NCBI RefSeq assembly: GCF_900103885.1
Contig: NZ_FNIM01000001.1
Span: 416,138-480,137 of the forward strand
Direction of reading: 5' to 3'
DNA: 64,000 nucleotides
Origin: Actinomyces ruminicola
GTDB lineage: Bacteria; Actinomycetota; Actinomycetes; Actinomycetales; Actinomycetaceae
This document shows, piece after piece, positions 43,058 through 51,699 of the stretch. The notes below the pieces were generated by a model that was not told the DNA's origin, searched no databases, and saw nothing but the letters and a program-made list of their open reading frames with translations. Within the stretch, counting starts at the first letter, position 1. Each line of letters begins with the position of its first letter. The position numbers and the translations under genes are program-made.

Positions 43058-43069
43058 TACGCTGGCGTC
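43058..43069 (+). promoter_or_regulatory. -10-like TACGCT before membrane transferase gene
   Basis: TACGCT (43058-43063) lies 6 nt before GTG 43070. It selects this start over the long upstream open frame, which runs antisense to galE, purE and purK. Confidence 0.55.
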
Positions 43070-44326
43070 GTGTCCGCTCCCTCCGCAGCCCCCGCGCCTG
43101 CCAACGGCTCCCCCATGCCCGCACCTGCCGCCGACTCGCCCCCCGCCGACGCGGCGGCCCGGCCCGGTCGGCGAGCCGGCGCGCTGCCGCACCGGAGCCA
43201 GGTGCTGCTGGTGTGGGGGGCGGCAACGGCACTCTCCCTCCTGCTGCTGCGTCTGGGCGCTCAGGACACCGGGGCCACGGTGTGGGCTCCGGCGGCGCCG
43301 TCCTGGATGCAGCAGGCCTCCTTCTGGGACTCCGGCTGGTACGAGCGGATTGTGCGTGAGGGCTATCCGACGCAGTTGCCGACCGGCGCGGACGGCGCGG
43401 TGCAGCAGAACGCCTGGGCCTTCATGCCCCTGCTGCCGCTGCTGGCCTCCGCGCTGACCTGGACGGGCTGGTCCTTCTACGCCTGTGCCACGGTCGTGTC
43501 GCTGGTGGCGTCGGCGCTGGCCGCACTGGTCATGGACCGCTGGCTGGCACCCCGCGTGGGGATGAAGACCTCGCTGTGGGCGGTGGCGCTGGTCTGGTGC
43601 TCGCCGTGCGCCGTGGTGCTGCAACTGCCCTACGCCGAATCACTCGGCCTGCTGGCTGCGGCGCTGGCGCTCCTGCTGGCTGAGCGCGGCCGTTTCCTGG
43701 CGGCGGCGCCGGCCGTGCTCGTGGCCGCCTTCGCCCGTCCGCTCGGCGTGCCGCTGACGGCGACGCTGGGGCTGTGGTGGCTGTGGGAGACGGTGCGTGC
43801 TCGCCGAGACGCCGAGGCGCCGCTTCGGGGCAAGGGCCTGCGCCTGCTGGGGTTGACGGGCGTGGCGGCGGCCAGCGCCCTGGCCTGGCCGCTGATTGCC
43901 TGGGTGGTGACCGGCCGCTCCGACGCCTACACCGCCACGGAGACCTCCTGGCGGGGCGGCGCCCTGACGCCACTGCTGCCGTGGCTCACACGCGGGCAGT
44001 GGTGGGTGGGCGATCATCTGGGCTGGGTGCTGCTGGTCGGCGTCGTGGTTGTGGGCGGGCTCGTTCTGTCGGCGCCCTCGCTGCGGCGACTGGGCGCACC
44101 GGCGTGGCTGTGGTGTGTGGGCTATTCCCTGTACCTCCTGGCTTTCTTCGATCCGACCACGTCGGTGTTCCGCCTGCTGCTGCCACTCGCCCCGGTGGGG
44201 TGGGCGCTGGCCGCGAGGACGACGCCGCGGGTGCGCTCAGCGCTGCTGGTCGCGGGCGTCGTCGGGCAGGTGTTCTGGATCAGCTGGATATGGGACGGCT
44301 ACAGTGCCGTCACCTGGGTGCCGTAG
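43070..44326 (+). CDS. polytopic membrane protein, PIG-V/GT-C mannosyltransferase-like
   Basis: A 418-residue protein. The first 45 residues are Pro/Ala-rich and cytoplasmic; about ten membrane segments follow. Between the first two, FWDSGWYERIVREGYP and AWAFMPLLPLLA match the W-D-x-x-W/Y and F-x-P-x-x-P signatures of PIG-V-like transferases, which use polyprenyl-phosphate mannose on the outer membrane face. GTG at 43070 was set by the -10 hexamer 6 nt upstream. It is followed by gtrA-like and dedA genes on the same strand. Confidence 0.82.
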   Translation: MSAPSAAPAPANGSPMPAPAADSPPADAAARPGRRAGALPHRSQVLLVWGAATALSLLLLRLGAQDTGATVWAPAAPSWMQQASFWDSGWYERIVREGYPTQLPTGADGAVQQNAWAFMPLLPLLASALTWTGWSFYACATVVSLVASALAALVMDRWLAPRVGMKTSLWAVALVWCSPCAVVLQLPYAESLGLLAAALALLLAERGRFLAAAPAVLVAAFARPLGVPLTATLGLWWLWETVRARRDAEAPLRGKGLRLLGLTGVAAASALAWPLIAWVVTGRSDAYTATETSWRGGALTPLLPWLTRGQWWVGDHLGWVLLVGVVVVGGLVLSAPSLRRLGAPAWLWCVGYSLYLLAFFDPTTSVFRLLLPLAPVGWALAARTTPRVRSALLVAGVVGQVFWISWIWDGYSAVTWVP

Positions 44327-44336
44327 AATCGTGCCC
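44324..44336 (+). promoter_or_regulatory. -10-like TAGAAT before GtrA-family gene
   Basis: TAGAAT (44324-44329) lies 7 nt before GTG 44337. Its TAG is also the stop codon of the preceding gene. Confidence 0.6.
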
Positions 44337-44948
44337 GTGACAGAAATGAGACCGGAGGGTGTGGCCGCTGACATGGGCGCGTCGGTGCAGGTTCCCGACG
44401 GGGCAGCGCCCGCCGGCATCGGATCGAAGACCCCGAGTCCCGGCCAGGAGACGCGGCGCCTCGCGGCCGCACCCGCGGCAGGCACCGGCGCCCCGGCCAC
44501 GCTCATGACACGCCTGCTCGCCTGGCTGCAGGAGTTCACCCAGTTCGGGCTGGTCGGCGCGCTCGCCTACGTCATCGACTCCGGCCTGTTCAACCTGCTC
44601 CAGCACGGCCCGATGGGAGTCCTCGCCGGACACCCGAACACCGCCAACGTGATCTCCGCCTGTGTAGCCACCTGCTTCTCGTGGGTGGCCAACCGGTCCT
44701 GGACCTACCGCGGCCGCACCCGCGAGAGCACGGCCCGGGAGGCGCTCCTGTTCGCCTTCGCCAACGCCGGCGGCATCCTGATCACCCAGTTCTGCCTGCT
44801 GTTCACCCATCACATCCTGCAGCTGACCGGCCCGCTGGCGGACAATATCTCCGCCTACGTGGTCGGTTTCGCCCTGGGCACAGCCTTCCGCTTCTTCTTC
44901 TACCACTACGTCGTCTTCACCGGCGGCGCCGGCGTCGAGTCCCGCTGA
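44337..44948 (+). CDS. GtrA family membrane protein
   Basis: A 203-residue protein. About 60 disordered residues precede four membrane segments with the GtrA pattern: FTQFGLVGALAYVIDSGLFN, TCFSWVANRSWTYRGR and GTAFRFFFYHYVVF. GtrA proteins are thought to help translocate polyprenyl-phosphate sugars for surface glycosylation. Its place after the PIG-V-like gene suggests the two act together. GTG 44337 is set by TAGAAT at 7 nt. Confidence 0.88.
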   Translation: MTEMRPEGVAADMGASVQVPDGAAPAGIGSKTPSPGQETRRLAAAPAAGTGAPATLMTRLLAWLQEFTQFGLVGALAYVIDSGLFNLLQHGPMGVLAGHPNTANVISACVATCFSWVANRSWTYRGRTRESTAREALLFAFANAGGILITQFCLLFTHHILQLTGPLADNISAYVVGFALGTAFRFFFYHYVVFTGGAGVESR

Positions 44949-45099
44949 CGCATCGGCCCGGGACGGCGGCCGGAGGCTTCCACGGGACGTCGAGGCCCAC
45001 CCCCGCCGAGGCGCAGCAAGCCATGGGGCTCACATGCGCGTGCCCGATTCCACAGCCGGGATGCGGCGCCCGTCTCGGCGCGCACCCAGGTTTTGTTCC

Positions 45100-45111
45100 T
45101 ACGCTGAGGGC
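45100..45111 (+). promoter_or_regulatory. -10-like TACGCT before dedA
   Basis: TACGCT (45100-45105) lies 6 nt before GTG 45112; no ribosome site. Confidence 0.55.
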
Positions 45112-45813
45112 GTGATTGCGCTGCCTGCTATGCCTGCTCCCGGTCTCGGCCCTGAATGGCTCGACGCCGCCAACATCATCACCAAGATCGTCGAGTGGTT
45201 CGGCCCCTGGGCGATCGTCGGCGTCATGCTGGTCATCTTCGCCGAGACCGGCCTGCTGGTCGGCTTCTTCCTCCCCGGGGACTCCCTGCTGTTCACGCTG
45301 GGGATGTTCGTGGCCACCGGCGCCGTCGGCGTGCACATCTGGGTGGCCGCGCCCCTGGTGTGGATCGCCGCCATCATCGGGAACCAGACCGGTTATGCCA
45401 TCGGCCGCAAGGCCGGGCCTGCCATCTTCAACCGGGAGGACTCGCGCCTGTTCAAGCAGGAGTACGTCGAACGCACCTCTACCTTCTTCGCCAGGCACGG
45501 CGGCAAGGCGATCACGCTCGCCCAGTTCGTGCCGATCGTGCGCACCTTCACCCCGGTGATGGCCGGCGTGGGCCGTATGCGCTACTCCCACTTCTTCGGC
45601 TTCAACGTGCTCGGAGCCACGTTCTGGGCCTTCGCCATCACCTGGCTCGGCTACTTCCTCGGGTCCATCAAGTGGATCCAGGAGAACATCGACGTCATGA
45701 TCCTGGGGATCGTCTTCGTGTCGGTGGCGCCAATGCTTATCACCGCCCTGCGCAACAAGTTGGGCTCGGGCCGCAAGTCCTCCGAGCCGATCGCCGTCGA
45801 GGTCGCCGAGTAA
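45112..45813 (+). CDS. DedA family membrane protein
   Basis: A 233-residue inner-membrane protein with the DedA/SNARE-associated domain: VIFAETGLLVGFFLPGDSLL, IGNQTGYAIGRKAG and the TFFARHGGKAITLAQFVPIV-RTFTP block with conserved Gly and Arg residues. DedA proteins include undecaprenyl-phosphate recyclers, which would fit a genome making several lipid-linked polymers, but the subgroup was not resolved. It converges with the kinase gene with only 9 bp between stops. Confidence 0.9.
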   Translation: MIALPAMPAPGLGPEWLDAANIITKIVEWFGPWAIVGVMLVIFAETGLLVGFFLPGDSLLFTLGMFVATGAVGVHIWVAAPLVWIAAIIGNQTGYAIGRKAGPAIFNREDSRLFKQEYVERTSTFFARHGGKAITLAQFVPIVRTFTPVMAGVGRMRYSHFFGFNVLGATFWAFAITWLGYFLGSIKWIQENIDVMILGIVFVSVAPMLITALRNKLGSGRKSSEPIAVEVAE

Positions 45814-45822
45814 GGCGTCGAC

Positions 45823-46902
45823 TCAGATCCGCCGCCGCCGCCCCACACTCACCAGCGCCCCCCGGGGCAGCACGTTGTTGGGGTCCAGCGACTTGGGCAC
45901 CGCGTTGAGGAGAATCGAAAAGACGGCGGGCTTGCGCTGAGACAGCTCGATGCGCCCGCCGTCGGCCTCCACCAGGTCCTTGGCCAGCGCCAGACCCACG
46001 CCGGTGGAGCCGTGCCCGGAGACATTGCGCTCGAAGACGTTCGGGGCGATGTCCTCGGCCACGCCCTCGCCCTCGTCGGCGACGTCGATGAAGACCCCGT
46101 GCCCGCCGTTGGCGCTGCGCACCGACACGCTCGTCGTGCCACCGCCGTAGCGCAGCGAGTTCTCGATCACGGTGGCCAGCACCTGCGCCAGCGAGCCGGG
46201 GGTGGCCAGCACCGGCATACCGATCTCGTCGGTGAAGGTGATTTCGCGTCCCGCGTCGTGGAAGGCGGGCTCCCACTCCTCGCGCTGCTGGTCGAACAGG
46301 TCGGTCAGGTGGAGGGCCTCGGTGGTGCCGCCGCCGGTGCGCCGGGAGATGCGCAGCAGGTCCTCGACGACGCCGGTGAGCCGGTCGACCTGCTCGATGC
46401 AGGCCCGGGCCTCCTCACGCACCTCCTCCTGGGTGGACAGCAGCTCGATCTCCTCCAGCCGCAGGTTCAGCGAAGTCAGGGGGGTGCGCAGCTGGTGGGA
46501 GGCGTCGGAGGCGAACTGCCGTTCGGCGGCGATGCGGCCCGCGACGCGCTCGGCGCTGCGCACCAGCTCCGCCTGCACCAGGTCGATCTCCTCAATGCCG
46601 CTGCTGCGCAGCCGGGGACGCACCTGGCCGGAGCCAAGCTGCTCGGCCTCGGCCGCCAGGTAGATCAGGGGCGCACTGATGCGGCGCGACCCCTTGGCCG
46701 CCACGATGTAGGCGGCCACAAGGGCCACGGCGGCCAGGGCCACGGTGGTCAGCACGACGATGAAGATGACTCGCAGGTGATCCTCGCTGTCGGAGGAGGC
46801 GCGGGAGGCGACGGCGATCCACGCCCCGCCCAGCGGCACCCCCAGGAGCATGACGGCAACGGACACTGCCGCCATGGTCATCTGCATCGCTCGGCGTCGC
46901 AT
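45823..46902 (-). CDS. sensor histidine kinase
   Basis: A 359-residue kinase: two membrane helices (about 8-32 and 45-70) around a very short external loop, HAMP-like segment, H-box FASDASHQLRTPLTSL, N-box VIENSLRYGGG, and G-boxes DEGEGVAED and GHGSTGVGLALAKDLVEADG. The short sensing loop suggests membrane or intracellular signals. It follows the response regulator by 36 bp and has AGGAG before ATG 46902. The signal and targets are unknown. Confidence 0.92.
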   Translation of the reverse strand: MRRRAMQMTMAAVSVAVMLLGVPLGGAWIAVASRASSDSEDHLRVIFIVVLTTVALAAVALVAAYIVAAKGSRRISAPLIYLAAEAEQLGSGQVRPRLRSSGIEEIDLVQAELVRSAERVAGRIAAERQFASDASHQLRTPLTSLNLRLEEIELLSTQEEVREEARACIEQVDRLTGVVEDLLRISRRTGGGTTEALHLTDLFDQQREEWEPAFHDAGREITFTDEIGMPVLATPGSLAQVLATVIENSLRYGGGTTSVSVRSANGGHGVFIDVADEGEGVAEDIAPNVFERNVSGHGSTGVGLALAKDLVEADGGRIELSQRKPAVFSILLNAVPKSLDPNNVLPRGALVSVGRRRRI

Positions 46903-46938
46903 TGCTCCTGCCTTCTTCGGCGACCGGATTCAGACGAC

Positions 46939-47607
46939 TCAGACCGCCAACCGGTAGCCCCCTTCGTCTGCGATCAGCAGCGCCGGGTTGTCGGCGTCGT
47001 CGCCCAGCTTACGGCGCAGCCAGGTGATGTGCATGGTCAGGGTGTGCTCGGTGCCGGTCGGGTCCTCGCCCCACACCTCCTTGAGGATGTCCTCACTGGA
47101 CAGCCGCTGGCCGACCCCGCGCACTAGCACGCGCAGCAACTCGAACTCACGGGTGGTCAGCTGCAGCTCCGTACCGTCGGCAAAGGCACGGTGGGCGGCG
47201 ACGTCGACGCGGATGTTGCCGGCGACCAGTTCGTCCTCGATCGCCTCGCCGGAGGCGCGCCGCACCTGGGCGCGCACGCGCGCGAGCAGCTCGGCCAGGC
47301 GGAAGGGCTTGGTGACGTAGTCGTCCGCGCCGGCGTCGAGGCCGACTACCAGATCGGTGCCCTCACTGCGGGCGGTGAGCATGAGAATGGGGATGGTCAG
47401 CCCCTGGGCACGGACCCGCCGGGCCACGTCGAGGCCGTCGATGTCCGGCAGGCCGAGGTCGAGGACGATGATGTCCGCCCCGTCCAGGTCCTCGAGCGCG
47501 CCCTTGCCCGTGCCGTGGGCGTGGACCTCGTAGCCCTCACGGCCGAAGGCGCGGGCGAGCGGCTCGGAGATGGCGGGGTCGTCCTCAACGAGAAGCACAG
47601 TCGTCAT
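46939..47607 (-). CDS. OmpR/PhoB-family response regulator
   Basis: A 222-residue protein. Receiver domain with acidic EDD at 8-10, phospho-acceptor Asp50 in IIVLDLGLPDIDG, and conserved LTA and Lys in DDYVTKPF. The winged-helix effector domain (about 128-222) has TTREFELLRVLVRG and HTLTMHITWLRRKLGDD. It pairs with the kinase downstream. ATG at 47607 has minus-strand TACGAT at 7 nt spacing. Regulon unknown. Confidence 0.93.
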   Translation of the reverse strand: MTTVLLVEDDPAISEPLARAFGREGYEVHAHGTGKGALEDLDGADIIVLDLGLPDIDGLDVARRVRAQGLTIPILMLTARSEGTDLVVGLDAGADDYVTKPFRLAELLARVRAQVRRASGEAIEDELVAGNIRVDVAAHRAFADGTELQLTTREFELLRVLVRGVGQRLSSEDILKEVWGEDPTGTEHTLTMHITWLRRKLGDDADNPALLIADEGGYRLAV

Positions 47608-47620
47608 GCCCCGGATCGTA
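47608..47620 (-). promoter_or_regulatory. -10-like TACGAT before response regulator
   Basis: Minus-strand TACGAT (47615-47620) lies 7 nt before ATG 47607. Confidence 0.55.
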
Positions 47621-47670
47621 TGCGACCAGGGCGGGAGGCGTCATCCTCCGGGGGCAGGAGGTGTCGCCTC

Positions 47671-48795
47671 TCAGGCCAGGGCGAGTGCCCAGGGGGTGAC
47701 GTTTCCCAGTCCCTTGGCAACCACCTCGTGGCAGGGGTGAATCGTGTAACGGTGAGCGTCCGGGCCGTTGAGGATCTCCATGGCAGTGGCCTCGTCCATG
47801 CGGATGCCGCCGGGCTCCGCGGTGTCGACGAGCCGGGAGGCCAGGTTCACCGGGGGGCCGAATACGTCGCCGGAGCGGGAGACGACCCGTCCCTGCACCA
47901 GGCTGGCCCGCACCCGCATCATCTCCGGGCCGGACTGGAGCTCTTCGACGAGCGCGGTGACGACGTCCGCCGCGGTGGTCAGGTCGTCGGCGATATACAT
48001 GACGGCGTCGCCGATGGTCTTGACCACACGGGCGCCGCGGGAGGTGACCACGTCGCGGGCGGTGGACTCGAAGTCGTCGAGCATCTCCGACAGCTCCAGG
48101 CGCCCCATGGTCTGGGCGCGCTGGGTGAAGGAGACGATGTCCACGAACCCCAGGGAACGGATCAGCGGGTAGTAGTCGGGGCCGGCGTCCTCGCGACCGC
48201 GGCGGGAGACCTCCGAGTCGGTGCGGTCCAGCAGGGAGGCGAGGTGCCGGCGCCACACGTAGACCAGCTGTCCGGACAGGGAGTCGATCATCTCGTCGAT
48301 ATGATCCAGGGCGACCAGGCGGGCGGCGGTGTCATCCAGGTGGAGGCGCTGGGAGATGTCCGCGACGAGCGTCTCGAACTGCCAGAGCACCAACCGGTCC
48401 ATGGTGTAGGACTGGGCGCGCAGCAGTTCCAGGACACTGCTGGCGGCGAGCCCGCCCCCGGGCGCCTCGGCCGACGGCAGGCCGTCGTCGTTGTCGTCGA
48501 TGAGGTCGGCAACGGTGCGTAGGGCGACGGCGTCCTGCTCAGTGAAGTGAACCTCATCGGGATCGACGTCGGCGAAGCCCATGGCGCGCCAGAAGCGCCG
48601 GGCCAGATCCAGCCCGGTGCCGGCGTGGACGGCCACCTCGCGCAGGCTGAGGCCGGGCGCCCCCTGCAGCAGACGTTGCTCGTGACCGCGGACCGTGCCC
48701 AACACCTTGTCCGCCGGCGCGCCCGCTGTGGACCCGCCGGCGGGGTCGAGGTCGCCTGCGGGGGTGCGCGGGTCGGGTGTCTGTTGGGCAGTCAC
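47671..48795 (-). CDS. class III adenylate cyclase, Rv1264-like
   Basis: A 374-residue soluble protein. Residues about 40-190 are helical with LSLREVAVHAGTGLDLARRF, resembling the autoinhibitory regulatory domain of pH-responsive mycobacterial Rv1264. The cyclase domain follows: LGFVDIVSFTQRAQTMG (metal-binding Asp), TIGDAVMYIA (second metal Asp), and VNLASRLVDTAEPGGI with the late Asn/Arg of the catalytic site. It makes cAMP from ATP. GTG at 48795 is set by minus-strand TACTCT at 6 nt. Confidence 0.9.
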   Translation of the reverse strand: MTAQQTPDPRTPAGDLDPAGGSTAGAPADKVLGTVRGHEQRLLQGAPGLSLREVAVHAGTGLDLARRFWRAMGFADVDPDEVHFTEQDAVALRTVADLIDDNDDGLPSAEAPGGGLAASSVLELLRAQSYTMDRLVLWQFETLVADISQRLHLDDTAARLVALDHIDEMIDSLSGQLVYVWRRHLASLLDRTDSEVSRRGREDAGPDYYPLIRSLGFVDIVSFTQRAQTMGRLELSEMLDDFESTARDVVTSRGARVVKTIGDAVMYIADDLTTAADVVTALVEELQSGPEMMRVRASLVQGRVVSRSGDVFGPPVNLASRLVDTAEPGGIRMDEATAMEILNGPDAHRYTIHPCHEVVAKGLGNVTPWALALA

Positions 48796-48807
48796 CGCGC
48801 AAGAGTA
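48796..48807 (-). promoter_or_regulatory. -10-like TACTCT before adenylate cyclase
   Basis: Minus-strand TACTCT (48802-48807) lies 6 nt before GTG 48795. Confidence 0.5.
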
Positions 48808-48897
48808 GCGCACATCACATACAGGTGATCAATCTGCGGCACAATCTGTGTGATTGCGCATCCAAGTTCCGTCTCCACTGCGGCGGTCGCCACCACC

Positions 48898-49815
48898 TCA
48901 CCTCGCGGTGCGCAACGCGGTCACGTCCCCGGCGGTGACAACCACGCGGCGGAAGCCTGCATCATCGTCAACCCGCACCACCAGTCCCGGAGTCAGGTCG
49001 ACTGCGACGCCGGTAATCTCACCGTCGGGGACCGCGACGCGCACGGCCTGCCCGAGCGTGGCGCAGGCGCCCCGCAGCTGCGCCCCCAGCGCGCCGCCGT
49101 CGGCGCCGGGATCGCCGTCGGCGCTCTCCCAAGCGGTCACCAAATCGGCCAGGTGGCGCCCACAGTCCTCCAGCAGCAGCCCGGCCGACACAGCACCTGC
49201 GGGAACACCGAGCGAGGCCAGGGAGGCCGCCCAGGGAACGGGCAGCCGGCTGGCGCTCTGGGCGAGGTTGACGCCAATGCCGACGATGACGGCGGCCGCC
49301 TCGTCCCGGTCGGTCGGGGCGGTGCCGGAGTCCGGCGCGTGCCCACCCACGCCAGGGGCCACCAGCTCAGTGAGAATGCCGGCCAGTTTGCGGCTGGTTC
49401 CCCAGCCGGGCACCGTGACCGGCGCGGTCGTGGACGGGGCCGGCAGGGCGATGACGTCGTTGGGCCATTTGGTCGCCACGTTCCAGCCGACGGACTCCAG
49501 ACGGGGCGCGAGCGCACGGGCGACGGCGAGGCCGGCGAGCAGCGGCAGCCAGGCCAGCCGGAAAGCGGGGACGAGGGGCCGCACCACGATCGAGGCGGTC
49601 AACGCTCCCGTGGGAGGTGTGGTCCAGGCGTGGTCGCCGCGGCCGCGGCCGGCGGTCTGCGTCAGGGCGCGCAGCACGGACAGGTGCGGCCAGGCGGCGG
49701 CCTTGGCAGGGTCGAGCGCGCCGTCTGGGCCGGTCAGGGCTCGTCTCAGGTCCGTGTTGGTCGAGCCGGTACGTTCCACGACCTCAAGCCTGCTGAAAGG
49801 CGAACGGGTGCTCAC
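48898..49815 (-). CDS. birA: biotin--[acetyl-CoA-carboxylase] ligase
   Basis: A 305-residue class I ligase without DNA-binding domain: RTGSTNTDLR, the biotinyl-AMP loop QTAGRGRGDHAW, TKWPNDV and GTSRKLAGILTE. It activates biotin and attaches it to carboxyl-carrier lysines of acyl-CoA carboxylases. The C-terminal SH3-like domain is present. GTG at 49815 has minus-strand TAGGCT at 6 nt. It is divergent from maf, with repeat copy B in between. Confidence 0.93.
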   Translation of the reverse strand: MSTRSPFSRLEVVERTGSTNTDLRRALTGPDGALDPAKAAAWPHLSVLRALTQTAGRGRGDHAWTTPPTGALTASIVVRPLVPAFRLAWLPLLAGLAVARALAPRLESVGWNVATKWPNDVIALPAPSTTAPVTVPGWGTSRKLAGILTELVAPGVGGHAPDSGTAPTDRDEAAAVIVGIGVNLAQSASRLPVPWAASLASLGVPAGAVSAGLLLEDCGRHLADLVTAWESADGDPGADGGALGAQLRGACATLGQAVRVAVPDGEITGVAVDLTPGLVVRVDDDAGFRRVVVTAGDVTALRTAR

Positions 49816-49827
49816 GGGGCGAGCCTA
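49816..49827 (-). promoter_or_regulatory. -10-like TAGGCT before birA
   Basis: Minus-strand TAGGCT (49822-49827) lies 6 nt before GTG 49815. The 35-bp repeat B begins 22 bp further upstream. Confidence 0.55.
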
Positions 49828-49848
49828 CGGGAGTACCCCGCCATATCT

Positions 49849-49883
49849 ACCGATCTCGGCACGTAACTACTACCGATCTCGGC
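49849..49883 (-). repeat. 35-bp tandem CCGANNTCGG element, copy B
   Basis: Minus-strand GCCGAGATCGGT, spacer AGTAGTTACGT, GCCGAGATCGGT; one base differs from copy A. It sits between birA and maf and ends 3 bp before the maf -10 hexamer. Confidence 0.9.
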
Positions 49884-49886
49884 AAG

Positions 49887-49899
49887 TAGGCTGGAGGCC
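49887..49899 (+). promoter_or_regulatory. -10-like TAGGCT before maf
   Basis: TAGGCT (49887-49892) lies 7 nt before GTG 49900; the spacer GGAGGCC could also be read as a ribosome site placed too close to the start. Confidence 0.5.
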
Positions 49900-50577
49900 G
49901 TGCTTGTTCTGGCGTCACAGTCCACCGGTCGGCTCGCCACCCTGCGCGCGGCCGGCGTCGAACCTCAGGTGCGGGTCTCCGACGTCGACGAGCCCCGCAT
50001 CCTGGCCGAGCTGGCGGCGGCGCACGCGGCCGTAGGGTCCCCGGCCCCCACGCCCGCGCAGCAGGTGCAGGCGCTGGCGCGCGCCAAGGCGCTCGACGTG
50101 GCGGCCGACCCGACTCTCGCCGCACGGGAACGGGACCCGGACCTGGTCGTCGTCGGCTGCGACTCCATGCTGGAACTCGACGGGGCCGTGGTCGGCAAGC
50201 CGGGGACGGCGCAGCGGGCACGCGAGCGCTGGCTGGCGATGCGTGGGCGCAGCGGCACCCTGTACACCGGCCACTGCGTGGTGCGCGCACGCGATGCCGC
50301 CACCGCCGAGGGCGTGTCCTCCACCGTCGTGCACTTCGGCTCCCCCAGCGACGCCGAGATCGATGCCTACGTCGCCTCCGGGGAGCCGCTGTGGTGCGCG
50401 GGCGCCTTCACCATCGACGGCCTGGGCGGCGCCTTCATCGACGGGGTCGAGGGCGACCCGCACGGCGTGGTAGGCATCTCCCTGCCGCTGCTGCGCCGCC
50501 TGCTGGCCCGCCTGGGGGTGACCTGGACGGATCTGTGGTCCCCGCCTGCGGAGTCGGGCGGCTCAGCGGCGCGCTAG
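49900..50577 (+). CDS. maf: Maf-like nucleotide pyrophosphatase
   Basis: A 225-residue protein: LVLASQSTGRLATLRAAG (family usually S-x-S-x-R), VVGCDSMLELDGAVVGKPG with metal-binding Asp, SGTLYTGHCVV and EIDAYVASGEPLWCAGAFTI. Maf proteins hydrolyse non-canonical or modified NTPs and limit septation. The family's usual S-P-R triad reads S-T-G-R here, and residues about 95-100 carry a small acidic insert. It overlaps the opposing MaoC-like gene by 15 bp at the 3' ends. Confidence 0.9.
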   Translation: MLVLASQSTGRLATLRAAGVEPQVRVSDVDEPRILAELAAAHAAVGSPAPTPAQQVQALARAKALDVAADPTLAARERDPDLVVVGCDSMLELDGAVVGKPGTAQRARERWLAMRGRSGTLYTGHCVVRARDAATAEGVSSTVVHFGSPSDAEIDAYVASGEPLWCAGAFTIDGLGGAFIDGVEGDPHGVVGISLPLLRRLLARLGVTWTDLWSPPAESGGSAAR

Positions 50578-51468
50578 GACGGTGCGCGCACCGGCGCTGA
50601 GGCCGCCGTCGGCGTGGGCGTGAAGCCTGATCGCACCGTCCGCCCGCAGCGGCGCGGCCCCGGTGAAGCGCAGGTCCACCGCTCCGGCGGCGGGGAAGAG
50701 TGCGAGGCTGAGGCCCCCCAGCAGCAGCCCATGGGCGACGACATCCCCCTCCCCCGCCGGTAGCCCGGCTCGGCGAGCCGCCCCGGGCCGAATATGAACG
50801 GGATTGTGGTCACCGGTGGCCCGGGCCCACTCGCGCAGGTCGGCGGCGGTGAGGATGAGGACGAGTCGCCCGGCGCCGTCGAGGCACGGCTCCGGGTCTG
50901 CGCCGCTGTCGACTGTGGTGGGTGCCGCCGTGCGGCGAGCCAGGTCGTGGGTTACCAGGGCGCCGGTGGCCCATGCGGGTCCGGCGTCGGTGATGCGAAC
51001 CGTGCCGCGAATCAGCTCCCAGCCGCCGCGGGCGACACGGGCGAGAGCAACCGCGGTCTCCTCGGCGGCCCGGCCGTCCCCAGGGGCCCCGGCGAGTTCG
51101 GGCACGTCTGTGCTGGCGGGCGCCAAACGGCAGCGGCGGTGGATGAGCCCGGCCAGACCGGTATTCCCCGTGCTGCCCGGCCGTCCGGTGGCGCCGCGGG
51201 CGAGGCGGTCGGCCAGCCGGTCCAGCGCCAGGACCGCAGGCAGGAGCACCTGGGCGGCGTAGGCGGCGTCGGCATGAGCATCGGCATGGTATGCGCCCCG
51301 CGTGCGAGCGAGCACCGCGGCGATAACGGCGGCCATTTGCCCGGCGGGGCCGCCGGCATCACGGCCGGCGGCGGCGCCGGTCGTCTCAGCGGACGGGGGC
51401 ATCGGGGTACAGCAAGGCCCCGGCGACTGCTCGTCGTCGGGGCCAGTGCGCGCGCTCCGCGCCGCCAT
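50563..51468 (-). CDS. MaoC/hotdog-fold dehydratase-like protein
   Basis: About 301 residues. The C-terminal third carries the MaoC hydratase signature: ATGDHNPVHI with catalytic Asp and His, then GDVVAHGLLLGGLSLALF and VDLRFTGAAPLRADGAIRL. The N-terminal part has WELIRGTVRITDAG and resembles a degenerate first hotdog. ATG at 51468 lies 2 nt after the rpmG stop. In other actinobacteria MaoC-like HadA/B genes also follow rpmG. The substrate is probably an enoyl-thioester, but a fatty-acid pathway is not visible here. Confidence 0.8.
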   Translation of the reverse strand: MAARSARTGPDDEQSPGPCCTPMPPSAETTGAAAGRDAGGPAGQMAAVIAAVLARTRGAYHADAHADAAYAAQVLLPAVLALDRLADRLARGATGRPGSTGNTGLAGLIHRRCRLAPASTDVPELAGAPGDGRAAEETAVALARVARGGWELIRGTVRITDAGPAWATGALVTHDLARRTAAPTTVDSGADPEPCLDGAGRLVLILTAADLREWARATGDHNPVHIRPGAARRAGLPAGEGDVVAHGLLLGGLSLALFPAAGAVDLRFTGAAPLRADGAIRLHAHADGGLSAGARTVLARR

Positions 51469-51470
51469 GA

Positions 51471-51641
51471 TCAGCGGGTCTCGCGGTGCTCCGTGTGCTT
51501 GCCGCAGCGCGGGCAGTACTTGGCCAAAGACAGCCGGTCCGGAGTGTTCCGGCGGTTCTTCTTGGTGATGTAGTTGCGCTCCTTGCACTCCGAGCATGCC
51601 AGAGTGATCTTGGGGCGAACGTCGCTGGACTTGCTAGCCAC
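51471..51641 (-). CDS. rpmG: 50S ribosomal protein L33 (zinc-binding form)
   Basis: A 56-residue protein with the L33 pattern [40 protein letters not shown] and a His/Glu/Arg tail. The two Cys-x-x-Cys pairs mark the zinc-containing form. The GTG start at 51641 has GAGGAG about 8 nt upstream. It sits beside the tRNA-Met/Thr/Tyr cluster, a typical actinobacterial arrangement, and directly precedes the MaoC-like gene. Confidence 0.95.
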   Translation of the reverse strand: MASKSSDVRPKITLACSECKERNYITKKNRRNTPDRLSLAKYCPRCGKHTEHRETR

Positions 51642-51699
51642 GCCACTCTCCTCTCACTGATCCTCGAGCAGCCCGTTGGGTGCCATGCTCGAACTTGCG

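Noticed and set aside
40832-43069. Very long plus-strand open frame antisense to galE, purE and purK
   Set aside because: It is the high-GC shadow of three clear minus-strand genes. Only the part from GTG 43070, after a -10 hexamer, has membrane-protein sequence and family motifs.
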